Shown here piece by piece: positions 51,608 through 59,046 of a DNA stretch of 64,000 nt. The notes under the pieces were generated by a model that saw nothing but the letters and a program-made list of their open reading frames with translations, made no database searches and had not been told where the DNA came from. The position numbers and the translations under genes are program-made. How positions within the stretch are numbered: the first letter of the stretch is position 1; each line of letters begins with the position of its first letter. This DNA is from CAYYKK01 sp046351395 (GTDB taxonomy: Bacteria; Myxococcota_A; Polyangia; Polyangiales; Polyangiaceae), in contig JAXLYP010000031.1 in NCBI GenBank assembly GCA_046351395.1, positions 70,963-134,962 of the forward strand, written 5' to 3'.

Positions 51608-54024
51608 GACGCCTGCACCCCTCTCCGATCGGGGAACGTGACTGTCGCCGACCCTCGTATGCGCAGCGATGCGCGACCGTCGTCGTCCAGGAGACCCTCG
51701 CGCACCGAGCCGTCGTCGAGCGCGACGCGGTAGCGCGCGCGTGGGACGGGCGCGCCGCGCTGGTCGACGAGCTCGATCGTCGTCTCCTCGCCCTCCTCCG
51801 AGGAGATGCTCGCGCTGTCGCTGCTCGCGGCGCCGAGCTTCACGTGCGCGCCGGCGATCTTCGCGTCCGTGTCGAGGACGAGGGAGGCGCCCTCGGAGAC
51901 CGCGAGGATCTTCTTCGCGAGCGCGACGACCTTCTCGTCCCCGCTGAGCACGACCTTCTGCCCGGCGAGCTCGATCCACGCGTCCTCCCCGGCGAGCCGC
52001 ACGGTCGGCGAAGAGAGCTCGATGGCGTCGGGGCCGACCGCAAGGATGCTCTTCCCGCACCGAATCTCGAGGCGCTCGTCGCACTCGAGCTCGATGCGGC
52101 GCGTCGCGCGCGTGTGGACGGACCCTTCGACCGAGAGGACGGCCGCCTGGGGCGCCGCCTTCGTGCCGACGACCGCGGTGAACGAGCCCGTCGAGCGGAG
52201 CACCGCGCCGCTCTCCGCCGTCGTCTCGATGGGGCCCGCGACGGTCCTGCGATCCGCGCCGCGAATCTCCTCCACTCGATCGCCTCTCAGGCGTCGCTCG
52301 ACACGCCCCGAGATCTGCTCCTCCAGGTTCCCGGCGATGGTGACGCCCACGCTCGAGCGGTAGAGCTCGTGCGCGTCTCCCGTGACGCTCGTCGTCACCA
52401 TCCCCGCGATGTTCGTGAGCGCGTTCGCGCCGACGACGGTGAACCGCGCGCCCTGGATGCTCTCCGTGTACGCGCCGCCCACGCGGTGGGTCTCGTTGCG
52501 CCGCGCCTCGACGTCGAGGTCGCGCTCCGCGCGCAGGAACACGGCCTCGTAGCCGGCGCGGTCCTCGAAGCTGAGCTCGTTGTAGCCTGTGCTCGCGCGG
52601 GAGCTGCGCGTTCGGATCCCGCTCCGCGTCTTGCTCTGCGGCAGCGCGTAGGGTGGCGGATGGAGCGCGTTCCACGCGGTCCCGAGGACGACGGGCGTGT
52701 CCGGATCGCCGCCGAGGAAGCCCACCACGACCTCCATCCCGACGCGCGGGACGAACTGCACGCCGTAGCCGTCCCCGGACCACGACTGTGCGGTTCGAAT
52801 CCAGCAGGAGCTCGTGGCCGACCCGCCGTCGAGGTCCCAGTGGAAGTGCACCCGCACGCGTCCGAGCGCGTCGGTGTGGATCTCGTGCGCCGCGGGGCCG
52901 ACGACCGTCGCTGTCTCCATCGCCTGCACGTGTCGGCGCGGTGTCATGCGAGGACGTGGCACCGCGCCAGCGTCCGGGGTGCATTCGATGTCGTTCACGT
53001 ACGCGAGCTCCCCTGCCGCGCCGGCGCCCGGCGCCGCCGCGCCGCCGCGGTGACGCACGCCGATGACGTGGTAGACGCCGTCGACCTGCGGCGAGCCCGT
53101 GTCGACGAGGGTCACCGCGCGCCCCGCGGCGAGCTCCGCGATCGAGGATCGCGCCCGGGCGACGAGGGCGCGCCGACGCGCTTGGTCGAGCGTGCGTGTG
53201 GCCTCCCTGCCGACGCCCGACTGCTCGCGGGAGCCCGCGTGCCGATAGACCCGACCCGACGAGGCCGCCGTCGCCGGCACGCGCGCCTCGGTGCGGAGGT
53301 CGAGGAGCGGACGCTCGTTGCTGTACGCCCGTTCGAGCGCCGCCGCGGACGTGACCTTGGCGCGGATCGAGAGCTCGGAGATCGCGTAGCCGCCTCCGCC
53401 GAGCCCCGCCTCGTGCACGACGGGCAAGGGCTGCGCGAGCGCATGGAGGGGCGAGCCGCCGTCGGAGACGACGATCCTCTCGCCTTCGTCCTCGTTGCCG
53501 GGGTCGAAGGCGTAGACCCAACCGACCTCCGCCAAGATGCGCTCGAGGAAGGCGAGATCCGTCTCGTCGTATTGAACGAGGTACGACCTCACGGGCGCGT
53601 CCGCGACGTCGACCCGGTGCGGGAGCGCGTGGTCGTGCATGAGTGTGGCGAACACGTCCTTGACGGAGCGATCCTGAAAGATGCGGTAGCCGCGCGTCCT
53701 CGCGAGCATCGCGAGCCTCGGCTCGAGCCGGAGGTGCAGCCAGATGTGCCCGTCGCGCGCGCTCGCGAGCGAGAGCTCCGCGGCCGCGACGACGCCGCGG
53801 ACGACGCGCTCGTCGCCGCTGCCGCTCGCGATCGTGAGGGTGGCGCGCTCCCCGACGAGCCGTTCGGTGAGCTCGAGTCCGTCGACGAGCTCAGGCAGTT
53901 CGACGTCGACCTCGAATCGAAAGCAGTGGCTCGTCCGCTCGGTGCCGGTGAAGCCGCGGACGACACTGCGTTCGGGGAGACGCTCACACGCGAGCTCGAA
54001 CGATCGTGGACCCGTCATCTCCAC
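51604..54024 (-). CDS. vgrG: VgrG type VI secretion spike protein (TssI)
   Basis: 806 residues. The gp27-like part (about residues 5-350) has FTGTERTSHCFRFEVDVELP, YRIFQDRSVKDVFATLMHDH and VQYDETDLAFLERILAEVGW. The gp5-like OB fold (about 355-470) has HTDALGRVRVHFHWDLDGGS, GYGVQFVPRVGMEVVVGFLG and GDPDTPVVLGTAWNALHPPP. The DUF2345/beta-helix needle follows (about 520-735, repeated RATRRIELECDERLEIRCG-like strands). A ~55-residue C-terminal extension (ELVDQRGAPVPRARYRVALD...) resembles a transthyretin-like cargo adaptor. VgrG forms the trimeric tip of the T6SS tube. No other T6SS structural gene is in the window, so this is an orphan vgrG island. Confidence 0.97.
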   Translation of the reverse strand: MEMTGPRSFELACERLPERSVVRGFTGTERTSHCFRFEVDVELPELVDGLELTERLVGERATLTIASGSGDERVVRGVVAAAELSLASARDGHIWLHLRLEPRLAMLARTRGYRIFQDRSVKDVFATLMHDHALPHRVDVADAPVRSYLVQYDETDLAFLERILAEVGWVYAFDPGNEDEGERIVVSDGGSPLHALAQPLPVVHEAGLGGGGYAISELSIRAKVTSAAALERAYSNERPLLDLRTEARVPATAASSGRVYRHAGSREQSGVGREATRTLDQARRRALVARARSSIAELAAGRAVTLVDTGSPQVDGVYHVIGVRHRGGAAAPGAGAAGELAYVNDIECTPDAGAVPRPRMTPRRHVQAMETATVVGPAAHEIHTDALGRVRVHFHWDLDGGSATSSCWIRTAQSWSGDGYGVQFVPRVGMEVVVGFLGGDPDTPVVLGTAWNALHPPPYALPQSKTRSGIRTRSSRASTGYNELSFEDRAGYEAVFLRAERDLDVEARRNETHRVGGAYTESIQGARFTVVGANALTNIAGMVTTSVTGDAHELYRSSVGVTIAGNLEEQISGRVERRLRGDRVEEIRGADRRTVAGPIETTAESGAVLRSTGSFTAVVGTKAAPQAAVLSVEGSVHTRATRRIELECDERLEIRCGKSILAVGPDAIELSSPTVRLAGEDAWIELAGQKVVLSGDEKVVALAKKILAVSEGASLVLDTDAKIAGAHVKLGAASSDSASISSEEGEETTIELVDQRGAPVPRARYRVALDDGSVREGLLDDDGRASLRIRGSATVTFPDRRGVQAS

Positions 54025-54725
54025 GCAAGGCTACTCTACGAGCGGGTCCACGAGCGGAGCAGAGTGCGGCTCCGGCGCGCGTCCACCGCTGGAGCACCGG
54101 TCCGCGATCTCCACGGGCGCGTCTTCGGCCGCGTGGTGCCCCGCCGAGCTCGTCTCCATGGAGACTCGGAGCTGTCTCCAGAGAACCCCAGTGTTACTTT
54201 ACCGTGGCTCTTTGTCTGGGGGCGTTGCGACGCCCCAAAGCGCATTTTGTAAACCGCTATCGTATGGGGCGCCCTGCAGTAGCGGTTACGAACTCTGGCG
54301 CCCCGGGCTCCGGAGGTCGCGGACGCGCATGTCGCGCTGAAATTCGCGAGGCGCAGCTCGCGGGGCTCTCCACAAGCGGGGCATCGGCTCGCTCCGTGGG
54401 CCACGCAGCACACGCACGGCCCTCCGGTGAAGGCTATAGACGACATTGACCGGCGGAGACTGTCCTCTATCCGACGGTCGCGACCCACTCGCCCGAGTTC
54501 CGCGAGCGCCGGACGCGCACGGCAGTCTGCCCGAGTTCGTCCCTCGCCAGTGGCTGCGCACCATCGACCTCCGGATTGCGTGCACCGGCGACGCACCTCG
54601 ACGGATCTGCTTCAGCGTCCGAGGGGCCCGATGTCGATCTTGCCAGGGAGTCTATACACCCTCCGGTCGGAACCTCCGCACCGCTCCGGCGCCGCCGCGG
54701 CTCAGGCGCGTCCGAGGGCGTGGAA
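54025..54725. other. 700-base non-coding region with two strong hairpins
   Basis: No frame looks coding. At 54219-54236 a perfect hairpin GGGGCGT-TGCG-ACGCCCC is followed by CAAAG. At 54252-54287 a perfect 8-bp inverted repeat (AACCGCTA / TAGCGGTT) encloses a 20-base loop that itself contains the palindrome GGGCGCCC. The surrounding 54185-54290 is locally lower in GC than the rest of the window (ACTTTACC, CATTTTGTAAACC), unlike neighbouring DNA. It could be a small RNA, a recombination site or a foreign-DNA scar. The rest (54300-54725) shows nothing recognisable. Confidence 0.55.
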
Positions 54726-56003
54726 TCAATTGCAATAGCGCGTCGCCGGGTCGACGGACGCGCACGTGCTGAGGGTGGCGCTCTGGTTCGCGGGCACGCT
54801 CGCCGTCTCGATGTGGATGTGGGGACCGCTCGAGCACCCCGAGTTGCCCGACAGCGCCACGAGCTGGCCCTTCGAGACGTGGGACCCGTTCTGGATGCCT
54901 GGCGCGAGCGAGTCGATGTGCAGGTAGTAGACGAACAGGTCGTGGGTCGCGTCGGCCGGATCCCCGCAGTCGCTCTTGATCTTCACGTAGTTGAAGGAGT
55001 TCCAACAGGTGGCGGAGCAGCCATTCGAGTAGCAGTTCGGGAAGCCGAGCGCCGAGCCGACGACGGTGCCGGCGATGCCCGCGTAGATCGGGGTCCCGAT
55101 CGGCGTCCCGTAGTCGCGACCGTAGTGGGAGCCGCCGTTTCCGCACGCCGAGTAAGCTTGCGTGAGCGTCCCAGGCGGCACGCCAAGGCAGCACTCGTTG
55201 CTCGCGCTCGCGCATTGATCGGGCGTCCCCGGCGGCGCGATCGTGCAACCGTTCGGGCAGGTCGAGGCGCTGCCTGTCGCGCCGTTCTGACAGTCGTAGA
55301 GCTTCGCGGGATCTCCGCCGATGGTGCCGCCGCAGTACTTGCCGTTCCCGCTCGTCGCGTTGGCGCACGGATCGCCGCTCGGTGCGCACACGTCCGGCGT
55401 TCCGGGGGCCTCGACGATGCACCCGTTGGCGCACGTGACCTTGTTCGCGGTCGACCCGTTCGCGCACGTGTAGAGCGCGTCCGGCGTGCCGCCCGGGAGC
55501 CCGCTCCCGCAGTAGTCGCCGTTGCCCGACTGCGCGCCGCTGCATGGATCCGCCGGTGGCGTGTCGCACTTCGCATCGGTGCACCCCAGCGAACACATCG
55601 AGACGGTCACCGTCGCCCCGCCGACACACGCGTAGAGGCTCGTGTGCTCCGCCAGCCCGCCGAGCTCCGAGCCGCAGTGCGCCCCGTCCGACGCTCCCGC
55701 GCAGGGATCCGCGTTCGGCGCGCCGCCCGAGCCGGTCGTGCTCGACGAGGACGCCGTCGTCGTGCCCGTCGTCGAACCCGTGGCGGTGGTGGTCGTCGTC
55801 GTTGTCGCTGCGGACGAGGATGCCCCGCCCGCACCGGACAATGCCGTGTCCCCGTCCCCGCAGGCCAGCATGGCGAGTGGGATCGCGAGCACGAGCACCG
55901 CCGACCCAGCGCGCGGCGGCGGCGATCTCCGCACGCCGCGCCCGGCGCACCGCTCGGCGGCCGTCGCTCTTCGGACGATGGCGCGGATCCCGTGGGAGCT
56001 CAT
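54726..56003 (-). CDS. M23-type peptidase lipoprotein with Cys-rich repeats
   Basis: 425 residues. Lipoprotein signal with LVLAIPLAMLAC (lipobox LLAC-like). A Ser/Thr-rich, polythreonine linker (about residues 60-95) leads to three copies of a ~60-residue Cys-rich repeat (DPC...G...GDYCG...G...LYTCANG...VTCANGC...APGTPD), covering about residues 98-268. The C-terminal domain (about 280-425) is an M23/LytM-like fold: GSHYGRDYGTPIGTPIYAGI, FVYYLHIDSLAPGIQNGSHV and GPHIHIE. The zinc ligands would be HxxxD (SHYGRD), and HIH near the end. Such enzymes cleave peptidoglycan cross-links. Confidence 0.85.
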   Translation of the reverse strand: MSSHGIRAIVRRATAAERCAGRGVRRSPPPRAGSAVLVLAIPLAMLACGDGDTALSGAGGASSSAATTTTTTTATGSTTGTTTASSSSTTGSGGAPNADPCAGASDGAHCGSELGGLAEHTSLYACVGGATVTVSMCSLGCTDAKCDTPPADPCSGAQSGNGDYCGSGLPGGTPDALYTCANGSTANKVTCANGCIVEAPGTPDVCAPSGDPCANATSGNGKYCGGTIGGDPAKLYDCQNGATGSASTCPNGCTIAPPGTPDQCASASNECCLGVPPGTLTQAYSACGNGGSHYGRDYGTPIGTPIYAGIAGTVVGSALGFPNCYSNGCSATCWNSFNYVKIKSDCGDPADATHDLFVYYLHIDSLAPGIQNGSHVSKGQLVALSGNSGCSSGPHIHIETASVPANQSATLSTCASVDPATRYCN

Positions 56004-56399
56004 CCCGACACGCTATCAAGGAAGCGCGTCGCCCGCGGAGATCTCCTCCGGAACCGTGTTCGCGCAGCGATCGACGACGCCCGGCTCGGCGGAGCGCCGT
56101 CGAATCCAATTCAGACCCCCGGAGGGGCTCTACACCGAAATCGGATCGTCGCAGTCGGCGGGGTCGCGTCGTCGAGCCCCGCCGTGCGCACCTCGTCCGA
56201 CAGGCTGTATGCGTCGGCACGCGCCGCGCGGCGTGGAAGACTGTTGCTGTCGGCCGCCACCCGATTTCGCCAATCCATCGGGGTGCACTCGCACGAGATC
56301 TCGCTCGACGGCGCGTACGTGTAGAACGAAGGGCACGCCCGCACGTTGGCCCGCCTCGCTTGCTGACCCGGCGTGTGCCGCATAGCCTCTCGAGCCTCG
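56004..56399 (-). other. 396-base gap with a possible coding remnant
   Basis: No intact gene. In one minus frame from about 56335 to 56115 the translation includes CPSFYTYAPSSEISCECTPM and, 20 residues later, AADSNSLPRRAARADAY. The order Cys-rich start then DS-x-x-x-RAA-x-x-A recalls the LCCL domain of some myxobacterial secreted proteins, but the Cys expected before RAA is Pro here and no start is seen. I regard it as possible debris. Confidence 0.3.
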
Positions 56400-56906
56400 A
56401 TGGGCGACAAGCTGACGATCCACTCCGAGACCCCCGAGGTCACGACGCTGTCGATGGGACGGCTCTTCGTGACGCGCTGGCACGTGCCGCCCCACGCGGT
56501 CGCGTTCGCGCGCGTGTCGGGGGACGTCGAGCGGATCACACGGGAGCAGCGCAATGTCTGCTACGTCGGCATCTCGGACGAGCACTCGGGGACGCCCGAC
56601 GAGCCGACGCAGAAGCTCCTCGTGAGCACGGCGCTCGGGATCCTCCGGCGGGTCGAGGCGATGCACCTCGTCGTCGAGGGCGATTCGTTGAAGTCGAGCC
56701 TCAGCCGGACGCTGTTCCGGGGGATGATCATGGCCGCGAAGCTCGGGAACAAGGTGGTCGGGTTCGAGGTCGGCGAGCTCGCGAACAAGGTCACTCTCCG
56801 CGACAGCACCGAGGCGCTGCTCAAGCTGCTACCCGACGCGCTCGGCTGCAGCCGCGGCGACGTCGCGGGCGCGTTCGACCGCGCGAGAGCGCACCCGCAG
56901 CCATGA
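56400..56906 (+). CDS. 168-residue hypothetical protein with SpoIIAA-like fold
   Basis: From ATG 56400 (MGDKLTIHSETPEVTTLSMG). Alternating strands and helices (FVTRWHVPPHAVAFARVSGD, KLLVSTALGILRRVEAMHLV, SLKSSLSRTLFRGMIMAAKL, FEVGELANKVTLRDSTEALL) fit the SpoIIAA/STAS-like proteins used as small partner domains in myxobacteria and cyanobacteria. No catalytic residue can be named. Its stop TGA overlaps the ATG of the next small gene. Confidence 0.78.
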   Translation: MGDKLTIHSETPEVTTLSMGRLFVTRWHVPPHAVAFARVSGDVERITREQRNVCYVGISDEHSGTPDEPTQKLLVSTALGILRRVEAMHLVVEGDSLKSSLSRTLFRGMIMAAKLGNKVVGFEVGELANKVTLRDSTEALLKLLPDALGCSRGDVAGAFDRARAHPQP

Positions 56907-57133
56907 CGCACGCGGCGACCTCCGAAGCGATCGCCGCGTCCTGGGCCTGGTGGCCTGGCGGCACGCCGACGTTCGCGGCGAGCTTCTCGATGGGCGCGCC
57001 GTCGGACGACCTCATCGAAGCGATGACCGCGCATGTGAAGGCGATCGACGATCGCCGACCCGACGACCAAGTCGCTCGAGGGGGATCCTCACCGCGCGTG
57101 CGCTGGTCGAGGTCGATCGGATCGCACCCGTGA
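56903..57133 (+). CDS. 76-residue protein coupled to the SpoIIAA-like gene
   Basis: ATG at 56903 overlapping the preceding TGA by four bases (ATGA). The first ~55 residues (MTHAATSEAIAASWAWWPGG, TFAASFSMGAPSDDLIEAMT, HVKAIDDRRPDD) have good coding character. The last 20 residues are Arg/Ser-rich and could be out-of-frame sequence after a truncation. So it is either a real small gene or the surviving N-terminus of a longer one. No domain recognised. Confidence 0.5.
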   Translation: MTHAATSEAIAASWAWWPGGTPTFAASFSMGAPSDDLIEAMTAHVKAIDDRRPDDQVARGGSSPRVRWSRSIGSHP

Positions 57134-57529
57134 GGTCGACACCGAGGGTCGCCGCCCCGACGAGGGCGGTGAGCGCGTTCTTCTTCGCTCCGACGATTCG
57201 AGACGCGAGACGAGGAATGGGCTGCTCCGGGGCCAGCGTTCGTTCCGAGGGAAGGGCGGCGCCGGGCCGCGCGTACCGATCCCAGTGCTTCGCGGCTCGA
57301 AACGGTCACTCTGTGCGGCTCTCGTCGCGTCGTGTCCACCGACGCCGTCGCGCATCCCGACGACGGAGTCGCCGTCGAGCATGCCGAGCAGGAGCCGCAG
57401 CGGATGGAGCACGTACACAAATACGTCGGTGCCCCAGCCGGAGCAGACGCGTGGAGGAGGAGAGTCCGATCGACCGCACGCGCATCGTGGGACGGGGATG
57501 ATGCTACCGGAGCGCGGTCCGCCGGACTG
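57134..57529. other. 396-base gap with no recognisable gene
   Basis: Open frames exist on both strands but are Arg/Ser/Pro-rich shadows. One minus-strand stretch (MYVLHPLRLLLGMLDGDSVV at about 57359-57418) looks slightly protein-like and may be debris. No strong hairpin or repeat was noticed. Confidence 0.35.
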
Positions 57530-58066
57530 TCAGAAGGGCACACCGACGGTCGACCAGCACGCGAGCACCCAGGGGCCGCCGCCGAGCGCGTTCGCCCACG
57601 CGTTTCCGGAGCATGCCCATGTCGGGTGACGCCACCACGCGCTCGTCGCGAAGTAGGGGCCGCGGCCGTGCGTCGGTCCCTCGACGAGCGGCATCACCTC
57701 CGCGGGGAGGAACTCGTGCCAGTGCTGCGTTCCAGGGCCGCCGCGGTATCGAGGCAGCGCCTCCAGCGCGCGCGTGATCGCGGTCCAGTCGTCGAAGCGG
57801 AGGAGCGCGTGAACCTCGTACCACAGCGACCCTACGCGCCCGCTCGACGCTTGGCCGACGCCGCGCCACCTGGCCGCCGAGGGCCCGACGGGGAAGCGGA
57901 TCCACGCCGAGAGCTTCGCGACGTCGTCCGTGGGGTCGACATTGTCTGGCAGCTTGGGCCCGAAGATCTCGCGGTAGAGAGAGAGCGGAGGATGTTCATC
58001 GATTGTCTGCGCCGGGTGCTGGCTCCGGGCACGCGCGATGGTACGCGCCGAGCGACGGCCGTCCAT
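57530..58066 (-). CDS. hypothetical protein, Trp-rich C-terminus
   Basis: 178 residues from the ATG at 58066 (MDGRRSARTIARARSQHPAQ); an ATG at 58096 is open but shares bases with the divergent start at 58095. Features are LSLYREIFGPKLPDNVDPTD, an RFPVGPSAARWRGVGQASSG stretch, LWYEVHALLRFDDWTAITRA and a C-terminus rich in Trp and Gly (WHEFLPAEVMPLVEGPTHGR, SAWWRHPTWACSGNAWANAL). No signal or known family. Confidence 0.75.
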   Translation of the reverse strand: MDGRRSARTIARARSQHPAQTIDEHPPLSLYREIFGPKLPDNVDPTDDVAKLSAWIRFPVGPSAARWRGVGQASSGRVGSLWYEVHALLRFDDWTAITRALEALPRYRGGPGTQHWHEFLPAEVMPLVEGPTHGRGPYFATSAWWRHPTWACSGNAWANALGGGPWVLACWSTVGVPF

Positions 58067-58094
58067 CGCACCGAAACGAACGTATGCTGGGGCC

Positions 58095-58589
58095 ATGAGC
58101 GACGAGGCGGAGGAGCGGTTCGAGCAGCTGAGTGACTGGTTGTCGATGGAGCTTTCGCGCGCCCGCGGCGACGATGCGCGCGTCGCCGCCTTGCTGGACG
58201 AGGCGGTGCACCGCTATGCGGATGTGCGCGCCCTGGTGGATCCCGACGAACGCTTCGCCTACGCGACGCACTTCTTCGGGGCCGACGGAGTGGGCTGGCA
58301 GAAGACGCGCAAACCCGCGCTCCAACGCGTCGAGGGCGCGACACCGAGCGAGATCACCGCGTGGTGCGAGGTCATCGGTCGGGTGGCGATGGAGCTCGAG
58401 TCGGACGCCGTCATGGCCGCGCGCGGCGGCGTCGCCGCGCGACCCGGCTCGGGCTCGGACGACAAGCCCGCGCCCAAGAAGACGCCCGCGCCCAAGAAGA
58501 CGCCCGCACCCAAGAAGAAGCCCGCACCCAAGAAGAAGCCCGCACCCAAGAAGAAGCCCGCACCCAAGAAGAAGCCCGCAAGGCGATAG
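58095..58589 (+). CDS. helical protein with histone H1-like Lys/Pro/Ala repeat tail
   Basis: 164 residues from ATG 58095 (MSDEAEERFEQLSDWLSMEL). The first ~115 residues are acidic, helical (ARVAALLDEAVHRYADVRAL, ITAWCEVIGRVAMELESDAV). The tail (about residues 120-164) is six to seven tandem PAPKKK/PAPKKT repeats encoded by 18-bp units at 58465-58588, ending PARR. Such tails bind DNA in bacterial histone H1-like proteins and in some myxobacterial proteins. A DNA- or RNA-associated role is possible but not shown. Confidence 0.8.
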   Translation: MSDEAEERFEQLSDWLSMELSRARGDDARVAALLDEAVHRYADVRALVDPDERFAYATHFFGADGVGWQKTRKPALQRVEGATPSEITAWCEVIGRVAMELESDAVMAARGGVAARPGSGSDDKPAPKKTPAPKKTPAPKKKPAPKKKPAPKKKPAPKKKPARR

Positions 58590-59023
58590 TCGAGTTCGTC
58601 TCGGTTCGACAGCCTCTGCCTCGGCTCACGCGGACGTCGAGACAAACTGGTCGGCTCGTTCGTCGCCGAGCCCGGAGAGGGCGCGCGGTCATCCAATGAA
58701 GTCCGCGGAGCACCCGGAGCGGGCAGGAGCTTCTTCTCCTTGGCCGTGCGAGGCACCATCGACGGGATCGGTCGTCCCTCGCGGGAGCACGCGAGGAGCT
58801 GCACGAACCGCTTCTCGCGTGTCGCGTCCTGCTTCGCGCTCGTCACCCAGTAGCGAGCGATGCGCCGGTAGCCGGCCGGACGGGCCGAGAAGTGCGCGAA
58901 CGCCTTCTCGTCTCTCTTCTCGAGACGCGCTTGCATCTCGGGTGGCAGCACCGACTCCTGGCGCTGCTTCGACGCGGAATCGTAGGCCAACGTGAACTTC
59001 CACCCGACGAGGTTGAAGCTCAT
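58259..59023 (-). CDS. YdeI/OmpD-associated-like protein with a run-on C-terminus
   Basis: From ATG 59023 (MSFNLVGWKFTLAYDSASKQ). The core EMQARLEKRDEKAFAHFSAR, PAGYRRIARYWVTSAKQDAT and REKRFVQLLACSREGRPIP matches the YdeI/OmpD-associated family (helical domain with a YWxxSAK-like motif). After about residue 115 the frame has no stop until 58259, running through the antisense of the PAPKKK repeat tail (as GAGFFLGAG repeats). The real protein therefore probably lost its own stop codon, or the annotation should end near 58690. Convergent overlap of ~330 bases with the gene at 58095 is unusual. Confidence 0.6.
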   Translation of the reverse strand: MSFNLVGWKFTLAYDSASKQRQESVLPPEMQARLEKRDEKAFAHFSARPAGYRRIARYWVTSAKQDATREKRFVQLLACSREGRPIPSMVPRTAKEKKLLPAPGAPRTSLDDRAPSPGSATNEPTSLSRRPREPRQRLSNRDELDYRLAGFFLGAGFFLGAGFFLGAGFFLGAGVFLGAGVFLGAGLSSEPEPGRAATPPRAAMTASDSSSIATRPMTSHHAVISLGVAPSTRWSAGLRVFCQPTPSAPKKCVA

Positions 59024-59046
59024 TTTCGCGAGGATACGCTCCCTCC

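Noticed and set aside
52793..52812. Possible tRNA T-arm in vgrG
   Set aside because: Falls within the gp5-like domain of VgrG and lacks an acceptor stem.
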